Shown here: in pieces, positions 1 through 5,299 of the stretch
Layout: every line of letters begins with the position of its first letter
How positions within the stretch are numbered: position 1 is the first letter of the stretch
Assembly (NCBI GenBank): GCA_024699575.1
Contig: JAILPF010000121.1
Span: forward strand, 1 to 5,299
DNA from: Acetatifactor sp.
Lineage (GTDB): Bacteria; Bacillota; Clostridia; Lachnospirales; Lachnospiraceae
Reading direction: 5' to 3'
Length of the DNA: 5,299 bases
Translations under genes and position numbers: made by a program
The notes under the pieces: model-generated
Database searches by the model: none
The model's input: the letters and a program-made list of their open reading frames with translations, nothing else
What the model was told of the DNA's origin: nothing

Positions 1-1
1 A

Positions 2-184
2 ACAGAGCAAAGAGTCAGAGAGCGTGTAAGATTTGCAGGAACCGGATATGAAGTGGAACGAGGCGATTCTCTTTCCAAAATTGCAAGAGAGCATGGTATG
101 TCTTTGGCACAGCTGCTTAGATTGAATCCGCAGATTACAGACAGTTCAAGAATCAAAGTGGGTCAGAAGATTCGCTTGAAATAA
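2..184 (+). CDS. C-terminal end of a LysM-domain protein (5' partial)
   Basis: An open frame enters from the left edge and ends at the TAA at 182-184, giving 60 visible residues. Residues 16-60 form a complete LysM module: it opens with YEVERGDSLSKIA, continues through a helix with LLRLNP, and closes with IKVGQKIRLK, all family hallmarks. LysM domains bind N-acetylglucosamine-containing glycans, usually peptidoglycan, and a C-terminal LysM commonly anchors a cell-wall hydrolase or spore/wall protein. The catalytic or other main part lies outside the window, so the protein's activity cannot be named. The terminator just downstream indicates that this gene is not part of the transporter operon. 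The domain call is secure; the role in the cell is unknown. Confidence 0.9.
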   Translation, partial: TEQRVRERVRFAGTGYEVERGDSLSKIAREHGMSLAQLLRLNPQITDSSRIKVGQKIRLK

Positions 185-200
185 GCATTTCAATGATTTG

Positions 201-236
201 AAAAAACAGGCTTTGGAAACAGAGCCTGTTTTTTTT
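201..236 (+). terminator. Intrinsic terminator after the LysM gene
   Basis: A perfect 12-bp inverted repeat (201-212 with 223-234, core ACAGGCT/AGCCTGT) encloses a 10-nt loop and runs into eight consecutive T residues at 229-236. It starts 17 nt after the LysM stop codon. The A-run on the left arm means the opposite strand also has a stem followed by a U-tract, so it could work in both directions. It separates the upstream gene from the transporter operon. Confidence 0.93.
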
Positions 237-241
237 ATACT
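213..241 (+). promoter_or_regulatory. Candidate sigma-A promoter overlapping the terminator
   Basis: TTGGAA at 213-218 (4 of 6 matches to TTGACA) is separated by exactly 17 nt from TATACT at 236-241 (5 of 6 matches to TATAAT). The -35 box lies in the terminator loop and the spacer consists largely of the right arm and T-tract. Transcription would start near 247-249 and give a leader of about 82 nt that includes the dyad at 282-324. An alternative -10, TACAAT at 297-302, has no recognisable -35 and would give a leader of about 20 nt without the hairpin. The choice between the two is open. Confidence 0.4.
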
Positions 242-281
242 CAAAAATCACCCTTTTTCTAGTTTTTTTTATGTATGTTTC

Positions 282-324
282 ACCCCCTTGTTTTTCTACA
301 ATGATTCTAGACAGACAAGGAGGT
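282..324 (+). promoter_or_regulatory. Leader dyad that can sequester the first gene's Shine-Dalgarno
   Basis: Bases 282-301 are complementary to 305-324 around a centre at 303: 16 Watson-Crick pairs, one G-U (292/314) and three mismatches (285/321, 294/312, 299/307). The right arm includes the entire AAGGAGG ribosome binding site at 317-323, which faces CCCCCTT at 283-289. If transcription starts upstream of 282, this RNA hairpin would hide the ribosome binding site of the permease gene at 331. It could instead be a DNA operator for a dimeric regulator. The pairing is seen directly; the regulatory role is inferred. Confidence 0.5.
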
Positions 325-330
325 TTAAGA

Positions 331-1281
331 ATGAAAAACAGGAAAGATGTAAAACACGCCGGAGGGGCATTTCGTGAGGGAGTGCATGAATTGTGGAAGA
401 ATAAAACACTATATGCCATGATGTTGCCTACGATTGTATGGGTTGCTGTTTTTTGCTATGTCCCTATGTACGGTGTCATGATTGCTTTTAAAAAATTCAG
501 TTACAAAGAGGGTATCTGGGGAAGTCCTTCGGTTGGATTTAAAAACTTTGAGTTCTTATTTCACTATAAGGGTGTGGGGAGAATCTTTTTCAATACAATC
601 TTTTTGAATATTTTGTTTATAGCAACAGGAACAATCCTTTCTATTGTGTTGGCCTTGGTGTTTGTGGAAATTAAAAACAAGGTGTACAACAAGGTGGTTC
701 AGACTATCGCTATTTTTCCTCATTTTGTATCCTGGACGGTGGTGGCAATGTTCTTGAGCGGTATCATCGGAGGAAGCGGTACATTGACTAAATGGATTAT
801 TGAAAATGGAGGAAATGATCCGAAATTTTATAACAATCCTTCCTGGTGGCCATTGATTCTGGTTCTTTTGAAAATCTGGCAGGGCGCAGGTTATGGAACC
901 ATTGTTTATGTGGCGGCGATTACCGGATTTGATCAGGAGATGTATGAAGCAGCAAGGGTGGATGGAGCAACCAGATTGCAGACGATTACTAAAATTACAC
1001 TGCCACTGTTAAAAACAACAGCGATTATGCTGACCATCATGAGCATTGGAAAAATCTTTAGCGGTGATTTTGGGATGATTTATGCGGTAATCGGAGACAC
1101 CTCGCAGCTTTATCCTACGACAGACGTTATTGATACCTTTGTGTATCGTGCACTCAGACAGCTGAATAATCTGGGAATGAGTACCGCAACCAGCTTGTTC
1201 CAGTCGCTGGTTGGTCTGGTAATGGTATTCGCAACCAACGCAATTACCAAAAAAGTGGAACCGGATGCGGCAATTTTCTAA
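331..1281 (+). CDS. lplB: LplB-type carbohydrate ABC transporter permease
   Basis: This 316-residue inner-membrane permease forms one half of the translocation channel of a carbohydrate importer; about 316-318 aa is normal for LplB/YteP-like proteins. Hydrophobic segments lie at roughly 29-53, 88-112, 125-147, 172-197, 226-243 and 290-308, consistent with six membrane spans. The EAA loop that docks on the ATPase is clear at 206-225, with EAA, the conserved DG pair at 211-212 and the closing LP at 224-225. The N-terminal MLPTIVWVAVFCYVPMYG (30-48) is typical of this subfamily. ATG at 331 is chosen because AAGGAGG at 317-323 lies 7 nt upstream. In-frame ATGs at 271 and 301 would add residues but have no ribosome binding site and fall in the leader. 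It is followed 16 nt later by its partner permease. The substrate is not determinable from the sequence. Confidence 0.93.
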   Translation: MKNRKDVKHAGGAFREGVHELWKNKTLYAMMLPTIVWVAVFCYVPMYGVMIAFKKFSYKEGIWGSPSVGFKNFEFLFHYKGVGRIFFNTIFLNILFIATGTILSIVLALVFVEIKNKVYNKVVQTIAIFPHFVSWTVVAMFLSGIIGGSGTLTKWIIENGGNDPKFYNNPSWWPLILVLLKIWQGAGYGTIVYVAAITGFDQEMYEAARVDGATRLQTITKITLPLLKTTAIMLTIMSIGKIFSGDFGMIYAVIGDTSQLYPTTDVIDTFVYRALRQLNNLGMSTATSLFQSLVGLVMVFATNAITKKVEPDAAIF

Positions 1282-1282
1282 G

Positions 1283-1300
1283 AGGAGATGAAAGATATTG
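1283..1300 (+). promoter_or_regulatory. Ribosome binding site and TTG start of the second permease
   Basis: AGGAG at 1283-1287 directly follows the TAA of the first permease (1279-1281) and lies 10 nt before TTG at 1298-1300. The nearest ATG (1288) is out of frame, and the next in-frame start-like codon is a GTG five codons later at 1313. TTG is therefore the most likely initiator. Confidence 0.7.
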
Positions 1301-2206
1301 AGCAAAACAATTGTGAAGAATAAAAAGATAAAAAAATCAAAAGGGGAAGTTATTTTTGATGTTGTTGTCTACATTCTGGCTACGCTATTTTGTGTGTATT
1401 GTCTGTACCCCTTTGCGATTATATTAGGCAGCAGCTTTGAGACGGAGGCAAACTTTGCAACACATGGGTTTGCAATTATACCGAAGGAGTTCACAACCAA
1501 AGCATATAAGATGGTGCTTGGAGATGGACAGATTTTTAAGGCATATGGAGTCACGATATTTGTGACGGTTGTGGGAACACTCATTAGCATGCTTTTGACG
1601 ATTACCATGGCATATCCGTTGTCTTTGAAAAAGATTAAGTACCGCAATGTGGTTACATTTTTTGTATATTTTACGATGCTGTTTAACGGCGGATTGGTCC
1701 CGACTTATCTGCTTGTCAGCAAAACCTTGAATATGAAAAACAATATTTTTGTATTGATTATCCCGGTTGCCTTTGGTGCATGGAATATGTTTCTGATGAG
1801 AAACTTTTTCGCGGGAATCCCTACTGAGCTTGCAGAATCGGCATACATGGACGGAGCAAATGACTTTCAGATACTTAGAAAGATTATTCTTCCTGTCTCT
1901 GTGCCTGGAATTGCGACCATTAGTTTGTTCTATGCATTGGGATATTGGAATCAATGGTTTAATGCAATGCTTTACATAGAAAGTTCTGATTTATTCCCGT
2001 TGCAGTACCTTTTGATGAGAATGCTCAGAACGGTGGATGCGATGAAAGAAATGGCAAGAACAACCGGTGTTGCCATGGGAGAAATCCCTGCAAATTCCCT
2101 TCGTATGGCTACTACGGTAGTGGCTATCGGACCGATTGTGTTGCTTTATCCTTATGCACAGAGATATTTTACCAGCGGATTAACGGTCGGTGCAATTAAG
2201 GGGTAA
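1298..2206 (+). CDS. YtcP/LplC-type carbohydrate ABC transporter permease
   Basis: This 302-residue protein is the second channel subunit and should form a heterodimer with the upstream permease. After a very basic cytoplasmic N-terminus (residues 3-15, many Lys) there are hydrophobic segments at about 19-45, 84-108, 117-140, 149-170, 199-216 and 269-286. Subfamily signatures are FNGGLVPTYLLV at 129-140, an EAA-type ATPase-contact loop at 180-199 (ESA, DG at 185-186, closing LP), and the C-terminal YPYAQRYF...GAIKG typical of YtcP/LplC proteins. In the first loop position Ser replaces the middle Ala of EAA, which is common in this branch. It starts with TTG, only 16 nt after the previous gene, so the two are co-transcribed. 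It ends 82 nt before the solute-binding lipoprotein. Several paralogous symbols exist (lplC, ytcP, yesQ), so none is assigned. Confidence 0.93.
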   Translation: MSKTIVKNKKIKKSKGEVIFDVVVYILATLFCVYCLYPFAIILGSSFETEANFATHGFAIIPKEFTTKAYKMVLGDGQIFKAYGVTIFVTVVGTLISMLLTITMAYPLSLKKIKYRNVVTFFVYFTMLFNGGLVPTYLLVSKTLNMKNNIFVLIIPVAFGAWNMFLMRNFFAGIPTELAESAYMDGANDFQILRKIILPVSVPGIATISLFYALGYWNQWFNAMLYIESSDLFPLQYLLMRMLRTVDAMKEMARTTGVAMGEIPANSLRMATTVVAIGPIVLLYPYAQRYFTSGLTVGAIKG

Positions 2207-2232
2207 CAGAGTTTTTGTAAACATAGGTTTAT

Positions 2233-2263
2233 ACACCTGCTCATTTGGGGAGGGTGTTATAAA
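2233..2263 (+). promoter_or_regulatory. Small hairpin and possible extended -10 promoter before the solute-binding gene
   Basis: In the 82-nt gap between permease and lipoprotein, 2233-2242 can pair with 2248-2257 (one mismatch at 2239/2251, two G-U pairs, 5-nt loop). Directly overlapping its right arm is TGTTATAAA at 2255-2263, an extended -10 pattern (TG, one base, then TATAAA), though no good -35 stands 16-18 nt upstream. Either element could raise the solute-binding protein's expression above the permeases', by an internal start or by an mRNA 5' stem. The hairpin lacks an immediate U-tract and is not a terminator. Confidence 0.3.
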
Positions 2264-2288
2264 TAAAAAATTTTTAGGAGGAACCAAA

Positions 2289-3995
2289 ATGAAAAAGAAC
2301 AATTTGTTCAAACGTGTTTCTGCATTATTGCTTGCAGGAACAATGGCAGCTTCCATGATCGGTTGTGGAAGTGATGCAACGCAGAGTGGCAGTGAGGCAG
2401 AAGTAACTGAGTCTACTGTAGCAACCACTGATTCCGCAGAGGCTTCTGAAGAAGTAGTGGAGGATGTTCCGGAGATGGAGGACACCACCATCAACATTCG
2501 TGTGATGAACGAGTTCAAAAATCTGGACAAGGTACTTGCAAAGTATGAAGAGATGACAAAGGATGATCCTGTTATGAGCAAGATTCATCCGGAGATTACC
2601 TGGGTGGCAGGTGCTGATTATAAGGATAAGCTGACAATGGCTCTTAGTGCACAGGAAGATTACGATTTGATGTTCTGTGGCGGTTGGCATGGTCTCAGCA
2701 AATTTATCCAGGAAGGCAACTTCGCTGATTTGTCTTATTATTTTAACAATGATAAGTTCCCCGGACTTAAGAATGCATTTTCTGAAAACTTCGTAAGTGC
2801 AATGACTTCCTACGTTCGTCAGGATGATGGAAGCTATACATCCGGAATTTACGGAATCAACCTGGCAACTTCTTATGAGGACAGCCGTGGATTCTTATAT
2901 CGTGAAGACCTTCGCAAAAAATACAATTGCGATCCGATTACCGATAGAGACAGCCTTCTTGCATTTGTAAAGACTGTAGCAGAGAACGAGCCTGACATGG
3001 AAGGAGCAAGCATTTATAACTTCTTCTATCTGGACAGCCCTGTTTACTCCGGTAAACATGATGGTGTATTCAGCCAGGATAATACCAATGTATTTGGCGA
3101 TCAGACCAGAATCTTTGTCGGTCTCAGCGAGGATGGAAAGACTGTGTTGAACGCAGTTGTAGCAGGTGATGCTCAGGAAGAGTTCGATAAGATGCCTGAA
3201 GGATATCAGTATGATTTTATCACAGAATATGCTGTGAAACGTACCGAGTGGAATCCGTACTTGAATCCTAACCGTGGAGCAACTACAGATACTGTTGAGA
3301 AAGATGCTGCAATCGCATACTGCGCATTGAGTGAGTTCGAGAACAGATGTAAAGAAGGTATGGAAAAGATCCCCGGATCTGAATATGGCTTCTATGTAAT
3401 TGAAGATGCACAGCGTAACAAAGAGCCGGGTGCAGTTGTTTGTGATATTGCAACCAATAACTGGCTGGTAGTTCCTGTGTGGTCTGAGAAGACTGATGCT
3501 GTTATGTACTTCCTTGACTGGATGTTCGGTTCACAGGAATCTCATGATTTGTTCCAGTATGGTATCGAGGGCGAAGATTGGGAAGCTGTTGGAGCTGACG
3601 GCTACAAGAATACCGATATTTCCGAGGATGAAAAATATGTAATGCCCGGTTACTCCTTCACATGGAATCCTACTTACTTAAGATATAGTGAGTTTGTAGT
3701 AAATGATCCTGAACTGAAAGCTGACTTTGACTACGCATATGATGAGAATACCTATCAGTTGAGTCCTCTTTCCGGTTTCTCCTTTGATGCAAGAAATGTT
3801 GAGACTGAGGTTGCAAACATCTCTGCTTTGTCCAACGAACTTCAGTTGAATATCTCTTTGTATGATGCAGATGAAGCTGTTGAGAAGATTAATACATGGC
3901 ATGCAGATGCTGAGGCTGTTGGTCTGGAGACAGTACGTCAGGAGCTGATTACACAGTTGCAGCAGTTCCTTGATGCAAAGAACGAAAACCAGTAA
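2289..3995 (+). CDS. Carbohydrate ABC transporter solute-binding lipoprotein with DUF3502-like C-terminus
   Basis: This 568-residue protein is the extracellular sugar-binding component of the importer. It has a lipoprotein signal: basic MKKNNLFKR, a hydrophobic stretch at 12-24 and the lipobox MIGC with Cys26 as the predicted lipidated residue. A flexible acidic Ser/Thr/Glu-rich linker follows (about 27-66). The bacterial type 1 extracellular solute-binding fold begins around INIRVMNEF (68 on), with DYDLMFCGGW early and NWLVVPVWSEKTDAVMYFLDW late. From about residue 425 it resembles DUF3502, including the GFSFD motif and a helical tail. About 500-570 aa is usual for LplA/LipO/YtcQ proteins. 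ATG at 2289 is fixed by AGGAGG at 2276-2281, 7 nt upstream, and by the signal peptide; a longer frame back to a GTG at 2190 would overlap the permease and spoil the signal. It follows both permeases and probably shares their transcript. The ligand is unknown. Confidence 0.94.
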   Translation: MKKNNLFKRVSALLLAGTMAASMIGCGSDATQSGSEAEVTESTVATTDSAEASEEVVEDVPEMEDTTINIRVMNEFKNLDKVLAKYEEMTKDDPVMSKIHPEITWVAGADYKDKLTMALSAQEDYDLMFCGGWHGLSKFIQEGNFADLSYYFNNDKFPGLKNAFSENFVSAMTSYVRQDDGSYTSGIYGINLATSYEDSRGFLYREDLRKKYNCDPITDRDSLLAFVKTVAENEPDMEGASIYNFFYLDSPVYSGKHDGVFSQDNTNVFGDQTRIFVGLSEDGKTVLNAVVAGDAQEEFDKMPEGYQYDFITEYAVKRTEWNPYLNPNRGATTDTVEKDAAIAYCALSEFENRCKEGMEKIPGSEYGFYVIEDAQRNKEPGAVVCDIATNNWLVVPVWSEKTDAVMYFLDWMFGSQESHDLFQYGIEGEDWEAVGADGYKNTDISEDEKYVMPGYSFTWNPTYLRYSEFVVNDPELKADFDYAYDENTYQLSPLSGFSFDARNVETEVANISALSNELQLNISLYDADEAVEKINTWHADAEAVGLETVRQELITQLQQFLDAKNENQ

Positions 3996-4029
3996 AGGTT
4001 TATACAGTAATATATGATTTAAGGTAAAC

Positions 4030-4078
4030 GCGGCAGAGGCGGTGCGAAAAATATGGAAAATCGTGCGGTCTCTGCTGC
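4030..4078 (+). repeat. Imperfect inverted repeat (RNA hairpin) between the solute-binding gene and yesL
   Basis: The 18-nt arms 4030-4047 and 4061-4078 pair along their whole length with one G-G mismatch and four G-U pairs, closing an A-rich 13-nt loop. The many G-U pairs make it better suited to act as RNA than as a DNA operator. No T-run follows (the next bases are TATGTAAAG), so it is not a standard intrinsic terminator. It lies 35 nt after the lipoprotein stop and 40 nt before the yesL start. It may be a 3' mRNA stabiliser or partial attenuator that keeps the binding-protein message more abundant than the downstream genes; that role is inferred. Confidence 0.6.
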
Positions 4079-4117
4079 TATGTAAAGAGTTATGGAGATC
4101 GAGAGAGGAGCAGATTG

Positions 4118-4759
4118 ATGGCGTTTTGGAATATGAACAGTCCGTTTGCGAAAGGGGTCAATAAACTGACACAGATGCTTTATGTCGGGCTTTTGTGGTT
4201 TGTCTGCAGTGTGCCGATTGTCACAATAGGTGCAGCGTCTACAGCACTTTTTGAAGTGCTGATGCAGATGGAAAAGGATACCGAAGGATACATTGGAGCC
4301 TCTTTTCTGCGTTCCTTTAAAAATAATTTCAAACAGGCTACTTCTGTCTGGATTCCCATTCTTTTTACGGAAATTATTTTTGGGGTAAATATGGTTTATT
4401 ATGCTTTACTCAGTGGTGGAAGGCATCCGGTTGAAAAAGTGGTATTTATTGTATTGTTCACAGCGGTAATGGCTTTGGCGGGCTACATTTTTCCTGTGCT
4501 GGCAAAGTTTGACAACACAGTTGGGGATACCTTCCGATTGGCTATTGTGCTGTTGGCCCGTAAGCCGGGATGGACAATAATGATTCTGACTATTCAGATT
4601 TTGACAGTATTTGTTTGTTATTTTTTTGTGTACATGCCTGTTTTATTTATCATGGGAATCACGGGATATCTGCAGGCGGCAATTTTTAACCACATTTTTG
4701 ATGGAATGATAGAACGTGGCGAAATTACAGAAAAAGAAACAGAAAGGATTGCGGAATGA
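4118..4759 (+). CDS. yesL: YesL/DUF624 family membrane protein
   Basis: This 213-residue integral membrane protein matches the DUF624 (YesL) family. The N-terminal block from FWNMNSPF through LLWFVCSVPIVTIGAAS (24-41) to TAL is the family signature, followed by the amphipathic SFLRSFKNNFKQA (62-74) and the AKFDNT motif (129-134). Hydrophobic segments lie at about 20-45, 77-98, 107-128 and 152-182 (the last may be two spans). Family length is typically 200-230 aa. YesL proteins have no established biochemical function but recur beside LplB/YtcP-type sugar transporters and polysaccharide-degradation genes, as here. ATG at 4118 is preferred over the adjacent TTG at 4115 because AGGAG at 4106-4110 is then 7 nt rather than 4 nt upstream. 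Its stop codon overlaps the next gene's ATG, suggesting coupled translation. Confidence 0.9.
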   Translation: MAFWNMNSPFAKGVNKLTQMLYVGLLWFVCSVPIVTIGAASTALFEVLMQMEKDTEGYIGASFLRSFKNNFKQATSVWIPILFTEIIFGVNMVYYALLSGGRHPVEKVVFIVLFTAVMALAGYIFPVLAKFDNTVGDTFRLAIVLLARKPGWTIMILTIQILTVFVCYFFVYMPVLFIMGITGYLQAAIFNHIFDGMIERGEITEKETERIAE

Positions 4760-5299
4760 GCATAGAAAATCAAAATAATCAAGTGAGAATTTATCCGGTT
4801 CCGGAGAGCGCTGTACTTCAGGGAGACTACCTGGTGCGAGTGCGTCCGGTCGGAAACGAAGAGTGGCAGGATTTGACAACTTATAAAGTGAAAGTAGATA
4901 TGCATGATGTCAGGGAGGCTTCTATGGCATATTTTGACTTTGACGGAATGGTGGAAGTTGAAATAACATTTCCTAAATTTTATACGGTATATCAAGTGGA
5001 TATCAGACCACATTCTCTGGGAATCAGACCTGAGTTTGAACCGAAGAGAATACATTTTATTTTGGAAAAACCGGCCAATATTTCCATCGAAATCAATAAG
5101 GACAGATTTCATAACCTGCATCTTTTTGCAGGCGGATTGGAAGAGATGCCGGATAAAAATGCAGAGAATGTGTTGCTGATAAAGGGCTCTCTGTCAAGAC
5201 CGGGGTTCCTTGGGGATGAGGTATCAAGACAGTTGGAACGCATGCCTGAGGGCAGAATGCTTTACGTGGAAGCAGGAGTTTATTATATCGGTGAGGCCA
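4756..5299 (+). CDS. N-terminal part of a probable cytoplasmic beta-helix glycoside hydrolase (3' partial)
   Basis: The frame opens with ATG at 4756, overlapping the yesL stop as ATGA, and stays open to the window edge (181 full codons). AAAGGA at 4743-4748 inside yesL is a modest ribosome binding site 7 nt upstream. There is no signal peptide; the start MSIENQNNQVRIY is polar, so the product should be cytoplasmic. Residues 1-125 look like an all-beta domain, with AYFDFDG (58-64), VDIRP (81-85), LEKP (103-106), SIEIN (110-114) and NLHLF (120-124). From memory of the families, this pattern precedes the right-handed beta-helix of GH28/GH49-like enzymes acting on polysaccharides. The later MLYVEAGVYYIGE (168-180) fits the entry into such a helix. 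The catalytic region lies outside the window, so enzyme class and substrate cannot be confirmed. Position next to the importer suggests it cleaves the imported oligosaccharide. Confidence 0.65.
   Translation, partial: MSIENQNNQVRIYPVPESAVLQGDYLVRVRPVGNEEWQDLTTYKVKVDMHDVREASMAYFDFDGMVEVEITFPKFYTVYQVDIRPHSLGIRPEFEPKRIHFILEKPANISIEINKDRFHNLHLFAGGLEEMPDKNAENVLLIKGSLSRPGFLGDEVSRQLERMPEGRMLYVEAGVYYIGEA

Noticed and set aside
271..330. N-terminal extension of the first permease from ATG 271 or 301
   Set aside because: Neither start has a ribosome binding site, and both lie in the leader upstream of a strong AAGGAGG placed 7 nt before ATG 331. The extra residues do not resemble the family N-terminus.
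1424..1954. 176-residue minus-strand reading frame inside the second permease
   Set aside because: It is antisense to a clear permease gene, has a composition rich in Cys, His, Lys and Asn, shows no recognisable domain and has no promoter. It is a shadow of the real gene, as are the other minus-strand frames at 153-419, 1009-1305, 1369-1647, 2180-2690, 3678-3902 and 4618-5121.
2215..2229. Catabolite-control (cre)-like sequence TTGTAAACATAGGTT
   Set aside because: It fits the start of the cre pattern but lacks the central CG and the right-hand C, which are the most conserved positions. It also lies inside the operon, so it is too weak to call.
2261..2276. A/T palindrome AAAAAATTTTT before the solute-binding gene as a terminator
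   Set aside because: A pure A/T stem with no GC core and no loop is not a terminator. It is probably just an AT-rich stretch around the ribosome binding site.
2190..2288. N-terminal extension of the solute-binding protein from GTG 2190
   Set aside because: It overlaps the permease end and would bury the lipoprotein signal peptide 33 residues in. ATG 2289 has an ideal ribosome binding site.
1..5299. CRISPR arrays, tRNA/rRNA genes, insertion sequences or phage genes
   Set aside because: No regularly spaced repeats, no tRNA-like or rRNA sequence, and no transposase or phage-type reading frame were seen. The window is almost fully coding for one sugar-uptake operon.

Overview
This 5.3 kb window looks like part of a gut-type Firmicutes genome, most likely Lachnospiraceae or a close relative. 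The evidence is moderate-to-low GC, strong AGGAGG ribosome binding sites, a TTG start, a Gram-positive lipoprotein signal with a long Ser/Thr/Glu-rich linker, and Bacillus/Clostridia-type families (LplB/YtcP permeases, a DUF3502-type solute-binding protein, YesL/DUF624). All genes are on the + strand. The organism call is an inference from protein style, not from a marker gene.

Layout: (1) 2-184 is the 3' end of an unrelated gene whose protein ends in a LysM domain; it is closed by a strong intrinsic terminator at 201-236. (2) 185-330 is the regulatory gap. It holds the terminator, a possible sigma-A promoter overlapping it (213-241), a near-direct repeat, and a long imperfect dyad (282-324) whose right arm contains the whole Shine-Dalgarno sequence of the first transporter gene. 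(3) 331-3995 is a carbohydrate ABC importer: two permeases (331-1281 and 1298-2206) and a lipoprotein solute-binding protein (2289-3995). No ATPase gene is visible. (4) 3996-4117 is a gap with an 18+18 nt RNA-type hairpin lacking a U-tract. (5) 4118-4759 encodes a YesL/DUF624 membrane protein whose stop overlaps the start (ATGA) of (6) a gene at 4756 that runs off the window. It encodes a protein without a signal peptide whose N-terminal half resembles the lead domain of beta-helix glycoside hydrolases.

Taken together this reads as an oligosaccharide uptake and breakdown operon. The lipoprotein captures a sugar oligomer outside the cell, the permease pair imports it (probably powered by a shared MsmX-type ATPase encoded elsewhere), and a cytoplasmic hydrolase probably cleaves it. 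The substrate cannot be read from this window. Relatives of these families often handle pectin- or rhamnogalacturonan-derived oligomers, but that is only a lead. The most interesting non-coding signal is the leader dyad over the first ribosome binding site. No wholly new system is evident.
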